This document shows positions 26,609-35,356 of a stretch of 64,000 nucleotides of DNA, piece by piece. The position numbers and the translations under genes were made by a program. Source of the stretch: Lewinellaceae bacterium (GTDB lineage Bacteria > Bacteroidota > Bacteroidia > Chitinophagales > Saprospiraceae); the NCBI GenBank assembly GCA_016713985.1, contig JADJOD010000001.1:124001-188000 (forward strand), given 5' to 3'. The notes beneath the pieces are model-generated. The model ran no database searches and was not told the origin of the DNA. It saw nothing but the letters and a program-made list of their open reading frames with translations. Within the stretch, counting starts at the first letter, position 1. Each line of letters opens with the position of its first letter.

Positions 26609-28084
26609 ATGCTACGCCGACTCGCCTCCATATTATCTGTGCCGGAGCGCCACCCGCAGGGTTGGCCCTTAGCCGTATTTGTGGTGGTGAGTGTGGCAAC
26701 AATTCTGGCGGCGGTTGGTCTTGAAGCCTGGTGGATGGCGGGAATACCGGCTGTTTTGGCCGTTTTGTGGCTGGTTTCGATGGATATGCGCAAAGTTTTT
26801 TTGCTGTTGCTGGCCAGTCTGCCGCTCTCCATGGAACAGGCATTGCCGGGCGGACTTGCCACCGACTTCCCTTCCGAACAACTGATGTGGCTGCTGACCC
26901 TGACGGGGGGAATGTGGCTGGTGCAGCATTGGCGCACTCTGGATGCCCGTTTTTTACGGCACCCGGTCACCATTGCACTCCTGCTGCATTTAGCCTGGAT
27001 CACCGTGTGCGCTTCCACGTCGCAAGATTTTTTCATATCCTTCAAATACTGGCTGGCCAAAGGCTGGTATGTGATCGTGTTTTTTTTTCTGGCCGGCCAC
27101 TACCTGAACGAGGAGCGGGATTTTAAAAATTTTTTGTGGTGGTTCTTTTTACCCCTGTTGTTTGCCGTATCCGTCGTGATTACCCGCCATGCGGCCATCG
27201 GTTTTTCGTTTGAAGAAGTGGGGTTCGTCATGGGACCTTTTTTCCGCAACCACGTGACCTATGCCTGTGTGCTGGCGATTTTCCTGCCTTTTGTGTGGTA
27301 TGGCACCTACTGGTACCGGCGCTACTCCCGGAATTGGTGGTTGCTCGTGTCGGGCATCGCTCTTTTTATCGTTGGCATCAACTTCGCCTATACCCGGGCG
27401 GCTTACGTCGCCTTGCTGGCAGCCGTTGGAATTTCCTGGATTATTCGCCGCAAGTTATTGAGAGTCACGTTGTTGGTAGTGGTCGTTACGTTCACCCTGA
27501 TCATCGGCTTTGTCAGCAACAAGGACAACTGGCTTCAGTTTGCCCCCGAATACGAAAAAGCGGTCACCCACGTGCGTTTCGACCGCTTGCTGGACGCGAC
27601 CACAAAACTGGAAGACATTTCCACCATGGAACGGGTATACCGCTGGGTAGCCGCATCCTACATGATCCAGGACAGACCCTTAGTGGGTTTCGGGCCGGGT
27701 ACGTTTTACTTTTTTTACAAAAAATATACGGTTACCAGTTTCAAAACCTACGTGAGCAACAATCCCGAACGTTCGGGGATTCACAATTACTTCCTGATGG
27801 TCACCGTGGAGCAGGGTTTGCCCGGACTGCTCTTTTTCCTGATCTTCAGCGCTGTGGTGATGCTGAAAGGAGAACAGATCTACCACCGGACCCGCGACGC
27901 CGGGCGGCGGCGGGTGCTGATGTCGGCTTTGTTGTGTTTTATCCTGATCGACTTGCTGATGTTGATGAACGACCTCGTGGAAACCGACAAGGTTGGTTCG
28001 TTTTTCTTTATGTCGGCGGCCATATTGATCAATATTGACCTGAAAAACAGGGATTTGGAGGCTTCCGGGCACGCCGGAGTATAG
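26609..28084 (+). CDS. O-antigen ligase/polymerase family membrane protein (Wzy_C)
   Basis: A 491-residue inner-membrane protein with about ten to twelve helices and a large periplasmic loop near residues 320-390 (RFDRLLDATTKLED, STMERVYRWVAASYMI, PLVGFGPGTFYFFYKKY, SGIHNYFLMVTVEQGLPG), the pattern of WaaL/Wzy_C proteins. These enzymes join or polymerise lipid-linked glycans. Whether it is a ligase or a polymerase is not decided by sequence. Its neighbour is the Wzz-like gene. Confidence 0.85.
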   Translation: MLRRLASILSVPERHPQGWPLAVFVVVSVATILAAVGLEAWWMAGIPAVLAVLWLVSMDMRKVFLLLLASLPLSMEQALPGGLATDFPSEQLMWLLTLTGGMWLVQHWRTLDARFLRHPVTIALLLHLAWITVCASTSQDFFISFKYWLAKGWYVIVFFFLAGHYLNEERDFKNFLWWFFLPLLFAVSVVITRHAAIGFSFEEVGFVMGPFFRNHVTYACVLAIFLPFVWYGTYWYRRYSRNWWLLVSGIALFIVGINFAYTRAAYVALLAAVGISWIIRRKLLRVTLLVVVVTFTLIIGFVSNKDNWLQFAPEYEKAVTHVRFDRLLDATTKLEDISTMERVYRWVAASYMIQDRPLVGFGPGTFYFFYKKYTVTSFKTYVSNNPERSGIHNYFLMVTVEQGLPGLLFFLIFSAVVMLKGEQIYHRTRDAGRRRVLMSALLCFILIDLLMLMNDLVETDKVGSFFFMSAAILINIDLKNRDLEASGHAGV

Positions 28085-28127
28085 ACGGTTTCCTGCGGAG
28101 GAACGCATCGTGGGCCCGGGCTTGCCG

Positions 28128-28715
28128 TCAGGCCCGGTCGCACTTCTCGATGGCCGAACAGTTGTCCAGCATGATGTTTCCCTTGTATTTAAACATGGTG
28201 CCGGGGCCATACCACGCCTCGAAGGTGATGTACCGCATTTCGTGCTCCGGAATAAACTGGAATTTGTAATTCTTCCACTCGTCGTGGTCGATCAGGGGAG
28301 AACTCGCCAGCAGCATTTCTTTTCCTCCCCGTTTGCTTCCGCCAAAAATACGCAGCCGCACCGGGTGGTTGTACCCCACGTACTTTCCGGTATGGGCTAA
28401 GTAGATCGAAAACGAATAGCAGGAATCCGCTTTTAACGGTTCAGGAAGCCCCTGCGCAATGTCTTCGCTGGTGCCGTCTTCCCGAGTCACCAGGCCCACG
28501 CAGGTGCGGCCGTCCTGCGGCGCAAACTGCACGCCCCATGCTCCCGGCAGCACATCCGGCGTACTGCCGGGGCTAAAGGATTGCCAGCCTTTGGGCGATT
28601 TGGAAGCGCCCGGTTCGTCTTCAAACGAAGGGTTGCGAATGGGAATCGTGTCGCCCGAAACCGGCGGTTTGCCGAGTAAAAAGAGTATAAATGTCAGGAA
28701 ACCAATGCTTTTCAT
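28128..28715 (-). CDS. Secreted carbohydrate-binding-like protein
   Basis: A 195-residue exported protein with a signal peptide (MKSIGFLTFILFLLG) and one jelly-roll-like domain: PIRNPSFEDEPG, PKGWQSFSPGSTPDV, CVGLVTREDGTSE, SYSFSIYLAHTG, RLRIFGGSK. The NPSFE...GW start is typical of galactose-binding-like domains in Bacteroidota surface proteins. No enzymatic motif is seen. Confidence 0.6.
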   Translation of the reverse strand: MKSIGFLTFILFLLGKPPVSGDTIPIRNPSFEDEPGASKSPKGWQSFSPGSTPDVLPGAWGVQFAPQDGRTCVGLVTREDGTSEDIAQGLPEPLKADSCYSFSIYLAHTGKYVGYNHPVRLRIFGGSKRGGKEMLLASSPLIDHDEWKNYKFQFIPEHEMRYITFEAWYGPGTMFKYKGNIMLDNCSAIEKCDRA

Positions 28716-28810
28716 GTGTTTGTGTTAAAAACCGAAACGTTTTAAAGTAATTTTGCCCGTTTCCTTTTCACCCGGCGAAACAGTTTTCCGGGAATAAAAC
28801 CTACTTCTTC

Positions 28811-28818
28811 TATTTTTG
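28811..28818 (+). promoter_or_regulatory. -7 box TATTTTTG for ftsX
   Basis: TATTTTTG followed by CCGCG lies 31 bp before the ftsX ATG at 28850. Confidence 0.55.
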
Positions 28819-28849
28819 CCGCGATTTTTTCGCCAAAAATACACCGACG

Positions 28850-29704
28850 ATGTCACGCACAAGACCTACTTACCTGTCAGCCATCATCAGCGTTGCGCTG
28901 GTGCTTTTTATTGTCGGCTTTTTTGCGCTGACGGCACTTCACGGGCGAAAGTTAGTGACCTTATTTAAAGAAAAGGTGGATATCTGGCTGGAGTTGAAAC
29001 CCGGCACTCCTTCCGAAGAGGTACCCCGCATCATTGCCGATATCCGCAGGCAGCCTTATGTCAAAACGGAAACGGTCACGTTTATCACCCGGGAGCAGGC
29101 AGCCGCGACCATGAAAGAGGATCTGGGCGATAAAAGTCTGCTCGAAGACAACCCCGACCTGCTGCGCGACGTGATCCGGTTCAACGTGAAAGCCGATTTC
29201 CTCCGGGAAGACAGTCTATCGCGCTGGCGGGAAGAACTCCGGCAGGATACACTCATTGCCGACCTTTATTTTGAAGCGGCCAATACCTCCAATATCGGGG
29301 ACAACATCCAGAGTCTGGGCATGATTGCCCTGGGTCTTGGTTTATTGCTGATTTTTGCGGCTGTTACGCTGATTCACAATACCATCCGGCTGGCCCTTTT
29401 TTCCAACCGTTTTTTGATCAAAAACCAGGAACTGGTGGGCGCTTCATGGGATTTTATCAGCCGGCCTTATATCCGGCGCGGCATCATCAACGGCCTGATC
29501 AGCGCCGGGCTGGCCATTGCCGCTTTGCTCCTCGCGCTCTGGTGGATATACCAGCTCCGGCCCGATTTAAAAAACCTTCAGGACCTGAATGCCAGCCTCG
29601 CCGTATTTGTCAGCCTCGTGGTATTTGGCGTTTTGATCTCCGGTTTGAGCACCTATTTTGTGGTCAACCGGTTTTTGCGCATGCGGGTAGACGACCTGTA
29701 TTAA
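28850..29704 (+). CDS. ftsX: Cell division ABC permease FtsX
   Basis: A 284-residue permease. One N-terminal helix (IISVALVLFIVGFFALT) precedes the extracellular domain (EKVDIWLELKPGTPSEEV, TFITREQAAATM, FNVKADF), then three C-terminal helices with NTIRLALFSNRFLIKNQELVGAS. FtsX with FtsE regulates cell-wall hydrolases at the septum; ftsE is usually elsewhere in Bacteroidota. It is followed by an FkbM methyltransferase and then DUF3098 and uppP. Confidence 0.92.
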   Translation: MSRTRPTYLSAIISVALVLFIVGFFALTALHGRKLVTLFKEKVDIWLELKPGTPSEEVPRIIADIRRQPYVKTETVTFITREQAAATMKEDLGDKSLLEDNPDLLRDVIRFNVKADFLREDSLSRWREELRQDTLIADLYFEAANTSNIGDNIQSLGMIALGLGLLLIFAAVTLIHNTIRLALFSNRFLIKNQELVGASWDFISRPYIRRGIINGLISAGLAIAALLLALWWIYQLRPDLKNLQDLNASLAVFVSLVVFGVLISGLSTYFVVNRFLRMRVDDLY

Positions 29705-29716
29705 ACGCCAAAAAGT

Positions 29717-30639
29717 ATGGATGATTTATTGAGCAGCCTGGATGCTGTGGATCGAATGGCCAGTGCCTCCAGGTTCAGCAGATTGCTTGCCCGGCCCTGG
29801 AAATACGGTTTTGCCATGTTTTTTAACAAATTAGTGTATCCGTTCACCCAAAAAGGTATGCTCAAAAAAGCGGATACTTTTTTCGGGCGGTCGCTGCACG
29901 TTTTGTTGCCGGCAGGAACGGATATTTATCTGGCTGGCGGGAAAACGCATCATTCTGAAATCCGGCTGGCGAAATTTCTGATCCGGACCCTGAAAAAAGG
30001 CGACGTTTTTATCGACGTCGGGGCGCATTTCGGTTATTTTTCCCTGCTGGCTTCCCGCTTAGTGAATACGGGCAAGGTATATGCATTCGAAGCGTCCGGA
30101 AACAGTTTTGAAATTCTGAAAAAAAACGTGGGTGAAATCCCGAATATCCATGCGATTCACAAAGCCGTTTCGGACCACACCGAGCCCGTGGAATTTTATG
30201 AATTGCCCGTGGTTTACTCCGAGTACAACACGACGGAACCGGGGCAATTTGAAAAAGAAGCGTGGTACCTGAAGATCAAACCCGAAAAAAAGATGGTGGA
30301 ATCTGCGACCTTAGGACGGCTTTTCCCCGGGAAATAACACCCGGCCCCGTCCTCATCAAAATTGACGTGGAAGGTGCGGAGTTCAAAGTGATCAAAGGCG
30401 GCGGCGTTTACCTGAAAAGCCACAGCCCGGTCGTCATTATGGAATACCTGGAAGACAGTCGCAGCAACCAAAACCACAAAATGGCCATTCAATTGTTGCG
30501 GGAATGGGACTATCAAGCGTACAGCATCGACGATTCGGGCGGACTGGAATTGTGCCCCGATATCGACGCTTATATGCTGGCGCATAACCTCGGATCGGAT
30601 AATATGGTATTTAAAAAACCGGGCAATTCTGACAATTGA
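29717..30639 (+). CDS. FkbM family SAM-dependent methyltransferase, frameshifted
   Basis: FkbM-type methyltransferase: motif I VFIDVGAHFGYFSLLA, AFEASGNSFEILKKNV, and after the break LIKIDVEGAEFKVIKG. The first frame ends at 30337. One extra A in the AAA at 30332-30334 would turn FPGK-stop into FPGKITPGPVLIKIDVEGAE and continue to 30639. Members often methylate glycans or lipids. It sits 12 bp after ftsX, an insertion into the common ftsX-DUF3098-uppP order. Confidence 0.82.
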
Positions 30640-30708
30640 TTCATTGTCAGTTATTTGCAACTCCTGTTACATTTTGCCGTTTTTCTCCCTCTACTTACTA
30701 ACTTTGCC

Positions 30709-30716
30709 CCTCACTT
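30709..30716 (+). promoter_or_regulatory. -7 box TAACTTTG for the DUF3098-uppP pair
   Basis: TAACTTTG followed by CCCC lies 27 bp before the ATG at 30744. The same TAACTTTGCC string occurs at 62878. Confidence 0.5.
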
Positions 30717-30743
30717 AAGAAATACCTGCTTCATACTCGTCAC

Positions 30744-31157
30744 ATGGCAAAGCAACCACAACGCCGCCCCAACCAGCCGCAAGCCCAGTCGCAAAGAAAG
30801 ACGGCGCCCGCACCGGCACGCCGCACTGAAACCCGGGAGAACATTTTCACCGCCGGAAGCCACGATTTTATTTTCGGCCGCCAGAATTTTATTTACATGG
30901 GTATCGGTCTGGCTTTGATCCTGATCGGACTGGCCACAATGACCGGCGGCGCGATGCCTGACCCCAATAATTGGGAGCCGGAGCGTATTTACAGTTTTCG
31001 CCGCATCACACTGGCACCTATTTTGATGGTAGCCGGTTTTATCACCGTTATTTTGGGCATTTTTAAAAAACGAATTCTGCGGCAACACCCTCCATGCCGA
31101 ACGACGATTCGCCTGAGGCATGAACTTATTCCACGCTATTATTCTCGCTATTATTGA
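30744..31157 (+). CDS. DUF3098 membrane protein
   Basis: A 137-residue protein with a basic, Gln/Pro-rich N-terminus and two membrane helices (FIYMGIGLALILIGLATM and LAPILMVAGFITVILGIF) flanking MPDPNNWEPERIYSFRR. This is the DUF3098 pattern, usually found between ftsX and uppP in Bacteroidota. Its last 38 bp overlap the uppP start; the polar tail after IFKK may be an extension past the usual end. Confidence 0.8.
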   Translation: MAKQPQRRPNQPQAQSQRKTAPAPARRTETRENIFTAGSHDFIFGRQNFIYMGIGLALILIGLATMTGGAMPDPNNWEPERIYSFRRITLAPILMVAGFITVILGIFKKRILRQHPPCRTTIRLRHELIPRYYSRYY

Positions 31158-31935
31158 AGGATTGACGGAGTTTTTGCCCGTTTCATCCACGGGACACATG
31201 ATCATCGGCTCCACGGCCATGGGTATTGCGAGCCATCCCTTTGTAAAAGTTTTTACGGTAGCCATCCAGTTTGGGGCTATCCTCTCCGTCGTTGTGTTGT
31301 ACTGGCGGCGTTTTTTTCAGAATTTTAATTTTTACCTGCGCCTTGCCGTCGCTTTTTTGCCGGCCGCCGTATTTGGCCTCGTGTTGAAAAAGTACATCGA
31401 TGCCTTGCTGGAGAACATCATCGTGGTGGCTTTGGCTTTGATTGCCGGCGGTGTGGTGTTTTTGTTCCTCGACGGGTATTTCGAACGGCGCAGCAAACGC
31501 AATACTTCGGTAGACGATATCACCCTGCCGAAAGCGCTCAAAATTGGTTTTTTCCAGGTGGTCTCGATGATTCCGGGTGTGAGCCGCTCCGCCGCAACGA
31601 TCATCGGCGGACTTACCCAGGGGCTTTCCCCGGCTACGGCTGCGGAGTTTTCCTTCTTTCTGGCCGTTCCCACCATGTTCGCCGCTACCTGCAAGTCACT
31701 GTGGGACTATGTCAAAGACGAAGGCGGCACTTTCAGTCAGCACGACATGATGATGCTGGCCGTCGGCAATATCGTCGGGTTTGTGGTGGCCATGATCGCA
31801 ATCAAGGCATTTATTCGTTTTTTGACCAAAAACGGCTTTAAGGTATTCGGCTATTACCGCATCATTGTGGGCGTTATCATTCTGATACTGTGGCAGTTCG
31901 GTTACTTTGACGGGGTCAATATGTCGAACTTCTAA
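31120..31935 (+). CDS. uppP: Undecaprenyl-diphosphate phosphatase
   Basis: A 271-residue integral membrane enzyme that recycles undecaprenyl diphosphate for peptidoglycan and other glycans. Signature motifs are EGLTEFLPVSSTGH near the N-terminus and MIPGVSRSAATIIGGL. Loss or overexpression of this family changes bacitracin sensitivity. It is coupled to the DUF3098 gene by overlap. Confidence 0.95.
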   Translation: MNLFHAIILAIIEGLTEFLPVSSTGHMIIGSTAMGIASHPFVKVFTVAIQFGAILSVVVLYWRRFFQNFNFYLRLAVAFLPAAVFGLVLKKYIDALLENIIVVALALIAGGVVFLFLDGYFERRSKRNTSVDDITLPKALKIGFFQVVSMIPGVSRSAATIIGGLTQGLSPATAAEFSFFLAVPTMFAATCKSLWDYVKDEGGTFSQHDMMMLAVGNIVGFVVAMIAIKAFIRFLTKNGFKVFGYYRIIVGVIILILWQFGYFDGVNMSNF

Positions 31936-31942
31936 GACCCGT

Positions 31943-32866
31943 TCACTTACTCGCGCCCAGATCGGCGATTACATATCCGTTGGGATAAGTTGGCGTTTTG
32001 ATCCGGGTCAGCAATCTCGGTTTTCGGCGTGGCGGCAACAAACGGACGAAGCGCCCGCGCAGCCGGACCGAAGATTTTACCCCTTGCTGCATCCAGCGCG
32101 GCGCGGGTTGCATACCCACTGCAGCCAGCAGGTGGTCGTCGATAAGCGCGTGAACAAAAGGAGCGCCTGCCTTCCACAACCATTTGGGCAAAACCCAGGA
32201 AAGCATCAGGTTGCGCGTTGCAACGGCAATTATTTCATTATCAGGCGAGTATCGGAATTGTGCGGCTTCGAATTCGTGGTTAAACCGTTCGAATTCGGCA
32301 TAACCGGCGGGCAGGTCTTTGATGCCCATCCTACGCCCAACCTCCATCCAGAAATAAAAAACCGCCCGTTTTTCATGCTCACTCATGTCGCGCCAGCCGT
32401 ATTGTGCAATCCAACGCGGCGGCTCGAATATAAACGTTGACAGGGTGTAGAGGTATTCGTCGTTGGGTATCTGAAAGCGGCCGTGTTGTTTGTTCATGCG
32501 CACCAGCGCTGCGTTTCCCCGCGGGCTGTCGTACCCGTTTTCCAGGATTTCGGCGAGAATAAGCACCGTATCGTCGTATCGTTTCTGGGTACGTTGTACA
32601 AATTCGCCGGTTTGAACCAGCAGCGGCGAACCCTTCGCCACGCCAAAAACCCGGAACAACGCAAATTCCAGCGACCGGGTGGTATCCCAGGGAAATTCAT
32701 AACAATTGAGCAGATACGCGATCTCCTGGCAATCAGCGCAGGCATCCAGCGTAGCGATATAGTCGCGGATGGCAAAACGCCGGCGGGAACGGATGGCAGC
32801 GGCGGCCTTCGTCTCCCATTCGGGAAGTGGCGCGTTGAAATTGAGGGTAAGGTTGTTGTTTTCCAT
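31943..32866 (-). CDS. Oxygenase MpaB-like (DUF2236) protein
   Basis: A 307-residue protein of the mpaB/latex-clearing-protein-like DUF2236 family: ALVRMNKQHGRFQIPNDEYLYTLSTFIFEP, YGWRDMSEHE, FWMEVGRRMGI. Members may bind haem through conserved histidines; the H in KQHGRF is the candidate here. Substrate unknown. It is convergent with uppP, 7 bp apart. Confidence 0.75.
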   Translation of the reverse strand: MENNNLTLNFNAPLPEWETKAAAAIRSRRRFAIRDYIATLDACADCQEIAYLLNCYEFPWDTTRSLEFALFRVFGVAKGSPLLVQTGEFVQRTQKRYDDTVLILAEILENGYDSPRGNAALVRMNKQHGRFQIPNDEYLYTLSTFIFEPPRWIAQYGWRDMSEHEKRAVFYFWMEVGRRMGIKDLPAGYAEFERFNHEFEAAQFRYSPDNEIIAVATRNLMLSWVLPKWLWKAGAPFVHALIDDHLLAAVGMQPAPRWMQQGVKSSVRLRGRFVRLLPPRRKPRLLTRIKTPTYPNGYVIADLGASK

Positions 32867-32870
32867 GACT

Positions 32871-32915
32871 GGATTGTTTCATTGTTGGGATTGTTGCATT
32901 GTTGGGATTGTTTTT
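32871..32915 (-). repeat. 17-bp tandem repeat directly before the MpaB-like start
   Basis: GGATTGTTTCATTGTTG (32871-32887), GGATTGTTGCATTGTTG (32888-32904) and a partial GGATTGTTTTT follow each other four bases upstream of the ATG (32866, minus strand). The period is 17 (8 + 9), not 7, but the placement just before a start codon matches the heptamer arrays. Confidence 0.75.
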
Positions 32916-33137
32916 AACCCGGTTTCCCGAACCGCAGCACAAAAGTGCGATCAGGAAGTATCCAGGCACCAGTTCAAACATTGTTCAATTCGTGTTCATA
33001 TTTTTTTCCGGCGGGCTCAGGACATCGAAGCGTTTTGACAAATATACAATTGTAATTATTTTTATTTTATGCAAAAATATTATGCAAATACATACTTTCG
33101 CCGAAGAAAACATCAGTTCACCTAAAACAGAATGATT

Positions 33138-33560
33138 ATGAATACCAAAGTTTTACTTGCTGCGCTTGCAGGCGGAGTGGTCACTTTCCTGTTGGGATGG
33201 GCACTCTACGGCATGGCTTTTAAAGGTTTTTTTGAATCCAACATGGGCTCCGCTACCGGGGTAATGCGTGGAGACGAAGACATGCAGGTCTGGGCTATTT
33301 TTGTCGGTAACGTAGCCTGGTCGCTGCTGCTGGCTTTGTTGTATTCCCGCTGGGCAGGCATCACCACTTTTATGGCCGGCGCTACTGCCGGAGCATGGAT
33401 CGGTTTCCTTATGGCGCTTGGTTTTGACATGATTTCTTTCGGCACAACAAATATCGGAACCCTGACGGCTGCTTTGGTCGATCCCATTGTAAACGCCGTT
33501 TTGGGCGCCGCCGCCGGAGGTGTGGTTGGCTGGGCGCTGGGATATGGCAAAAAGGCCTGA
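33138..33560 (+). CDS. Small membrane protein, DUF1761-like
   Basis: A 140-residue protein of four helices (LLAALAGGVVTFLLGWALYG, VWAIFVGNVAWSLLLALLY, TTFMAGATAGAWIGFLMALGF, PIVNAVLGAAAGGVVGWALG). It resembles DUF1761-type membrane proteins; function unknown. ATGs at 33132 and 33138 are both possible. Upstream are TACAATTGTA (33045-33054), a palindrome, and two ATGCAAA copies, which could be regulator sites. Confidence 0.6.
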   Translation: MNTKVLLAALAGGVVTFLLGWALYGMAFKGFFESNMGSATGVMRGDEDMQVWAIFVGNVAWSLLLALLYSRWAGITTFMAGATAGAWIGFLMALGFDMISFGTTNIGTLTAALVDPIVNAVLGAAAGGVVGWALGYGKKA

Positions 33561-33600
33561 GCACGGGCCGTTTTTCGCTAAAAAACCGTTTGAAAAATTT

Positions 33601-33640
33601 ACTCGTCCTGCAGACTTTGGTCGCAGGACGAGTTTGTTTT
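33601..33640 (+). terminator. Rho-independent-type terminator before ftcD
   Basis: ACTCGTCCTGC pairs perfectly with GCAGGACGAGT around an 11-base loop, followed by TTGTTTTTA. It ends transcription of the small membrane gene; ftcD starts 20 bp after the stem. Confidence 0.8.
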
Positions 33641-33652
33641 TACCTTCGCCTT

Positions 33653-35338
33653 ATGAAACAACTGATCGAGTGCGTCCCCAATTTTTCGGAAGGGCGCGAC
33701 ATGGCCGCTATCAAACAAATAACAGACGCCATCGAGTCCGTAGAAGGTGTAAAACTTTTAGACACAGATCCCGGCATTGCGACCAACCGTACCGTTGTTA
33801 CGTTCGTCGGCGAACCGGCTGCTGTGGTGGAAGCCGCCTTTCGGGGTATTCAAAAAGCCTGCGAAGTGATCGATATGAGCAAACACAGCGGCGAACACCC
33901 GCGTATGGGCGCCACCGACGTCTGCCCGCTCATCCCCATCGCCCACATTTCAATGGAAGAAACTGCGGCGTGGGCGCGTACACTCGCGGAGCGCGTTGGC
34001 CGCGAATTGCCCCTGCCCGTCTATCTTTACGAGGCTGCAGCCAGCCGCCCGGAACGCAAAAACCTGGCCGTCATCCGCGCGGGCGAGTATGAAGGTTTGC
34101 CCGAAAAACTGTCCAACCCCGAGTGGAAACCGGATTTTGGCCCCGCCGTTTTTAACCCCAAAAGCGGCGCAACCGTCATCGGTGCACGCGACTTTTTGAT
34201 CGCCTACAACGTCAACCTCAACACGACTTCCGTGCGCCGCGCCAACTCCGTTGCATTCGACGTGCGTGAAAAAGGCCGGGTACTCAACGACCCCGCCACC
34301 GGCAAACCCCTCAAAGATGCCAACGGCGAACCTGTGCGCGAACCCGGCACACTCCGCGGCGTAAAAGCCATCGGCTGGTATATCGACGAGTATGGCATCG
34401 CCCAGATTTCGATGAACATCACCGATATCAACGCCACGCCCCTGCACCTGGCTTTTGAAGAATGCCGGAAAAGCGCCGACCGCCGGGGAATGCGGGTCAC
34501 GGGTTCCGAACTCGTCGGACTTGTGCCGCTGAATGTGATGCTTGCAGCGGGCAAGTTTTTCCTGCGCCGGCAAAAACGCAGCGTGGGGGTGAGTGAATCG
34601 GAACTGATCAAAATCGCCGTGAAATCGATGGGCCTCGACGAACTGGGGCCTTTTGTTCCGGAACGGAAAATCATCGAGTACAATATCGAATCGGGCGATC
34701 CCGCGCAACAAAAACGCCTGATAGCGAAAGACTTGCGCGAGTTTGCCAACGAAACAGCCAGCGAAAGCCCCGCGCCGGGCGGCGGCTCTATCAGCGCTTA
34801 TGTGGGCGCTCTGGGCGCATCACTCGCTACCATGGTCGCCAACCTCAGCAGCCACAAACGCGGCTGGGACGAGCGCTGGGAGGAATTCAGCGACGCCGCC
34901 GAACGCGGGCAATACCTCAAAGACGCCCTGCTGCGCGCCGTCGACGAAGATACCGACGCTTTTAACGCGATCATGGCCGCTTTTGGCCTGCCCAATACAA
35001 CACCCGAAGAAAAGGCCGCGCGCAAAGCCGCCATACAGGCCGCTACCAAAGGCGCTATCGAAATACCGTACAAGGTCATGCAACTCAGCCTGGCGTCATT
35101 GCCCCTGATCCGGCAGATGGCCGAGACCGGCAACCCCAACTCCGCTTCGGATGCCGGGGTCGGCGCCTTGTGCGCGCGAGCCGCCGTTTACGGTTCGTTT
35201 TTAAACGTAAAAACCAATGCCTCGGGCCTCGACGACAAGGAATACGCCGCCAGAGTGGTGTCGGAAGGCGAAAAAATGATCGCGGAAGCGGACCGGTTGG
35301 AACAGGAAATCCTTGCGATTGTGTACGACAAAATGTAA
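33653..35338 (+). CDS. ftcD: Glutamate formimidoyltransferase / formimidoyltetrahydrofolate cyclodeaminase
   Basis: A 561-residue bifunctional enzyme of histidine degradation. The N-terminal formiminotransferase part (about 1-330) shows ECVPNFSEGRD, HSGEHPRMGATDVCPLIPI and AYNVNLNT; the C-terminal cyclodeaminase part (about 370-560) shows PAPGGGSISAYVGALGASLATMV. It transfers the formimino group of formiminoglutamate to tetrahydrofolate, then releases ammonia. The start at 33653 gives MKQLIECVPNFSEG, the normal N-terminus. No other hut genes lie beside it. Confidence 0.95.
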   Translation: MKQLIECVPNFSEGRDMAAIKQITDAIESVEGVKLLDTDPGIATNRTVVTFVGEPAAVVEAAFRGIQKACEVIDMSKHSGEHPRMGATDVCPLIPIAHISMEETAAWARTLAERVGRELPLPVYLYEAAASRPERKNLAVIRAGEYEGLPEKLSNPEWKPDFGPAVFNPKSGATVIGARDFLIAYNVNLNTTSVRRANSVAFDVREKGRVLNDPATGKPLKDANGEPVREPGTLRGVKAIGWYIDEYGIAQISMNITDINATPLHLAFEECRKSADRRGMRVTGSELVGLVPLNVMLAAGKFFLRRQKRSVGVSESELIKIAVKSMGLDELGPFVPERKIIEYNIESGDPAQQKRLIAKDLREFANETASESPAPGGGSISAYVGALGASLATMVANLSSHKRGWDERWEEFSDAAERGQYLKDALLRAVDEDTDAFNAIMAAFGLPNTTPEEKAARKAAIQAATKGAIEIPYKVMQLSLASLPLIRQMAETGNPNSASDAGVGALCARAAVYGSFLNVKTNASGLDDKEYAARVVSEGEKMIAEADRLEQEILAIVYDKM

Positions 35339-35356
35339 TTTTAAACCCACACCCTC

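Noticed and set aside
26497..26724. ORF through the heptamer array (Arg/Pro/His-rich peptide)
   Set aside because: It is a by-product of the repeat and overlaps the O-antigen ligase in another frame.
33045..33054. TACAATTGTA as a defined operator
   Set aside because: A 10-bp AT-rich palindrome is common by chance, and no regulator lies beside it; it is mentioned only as a possibility under the adjacent gene.
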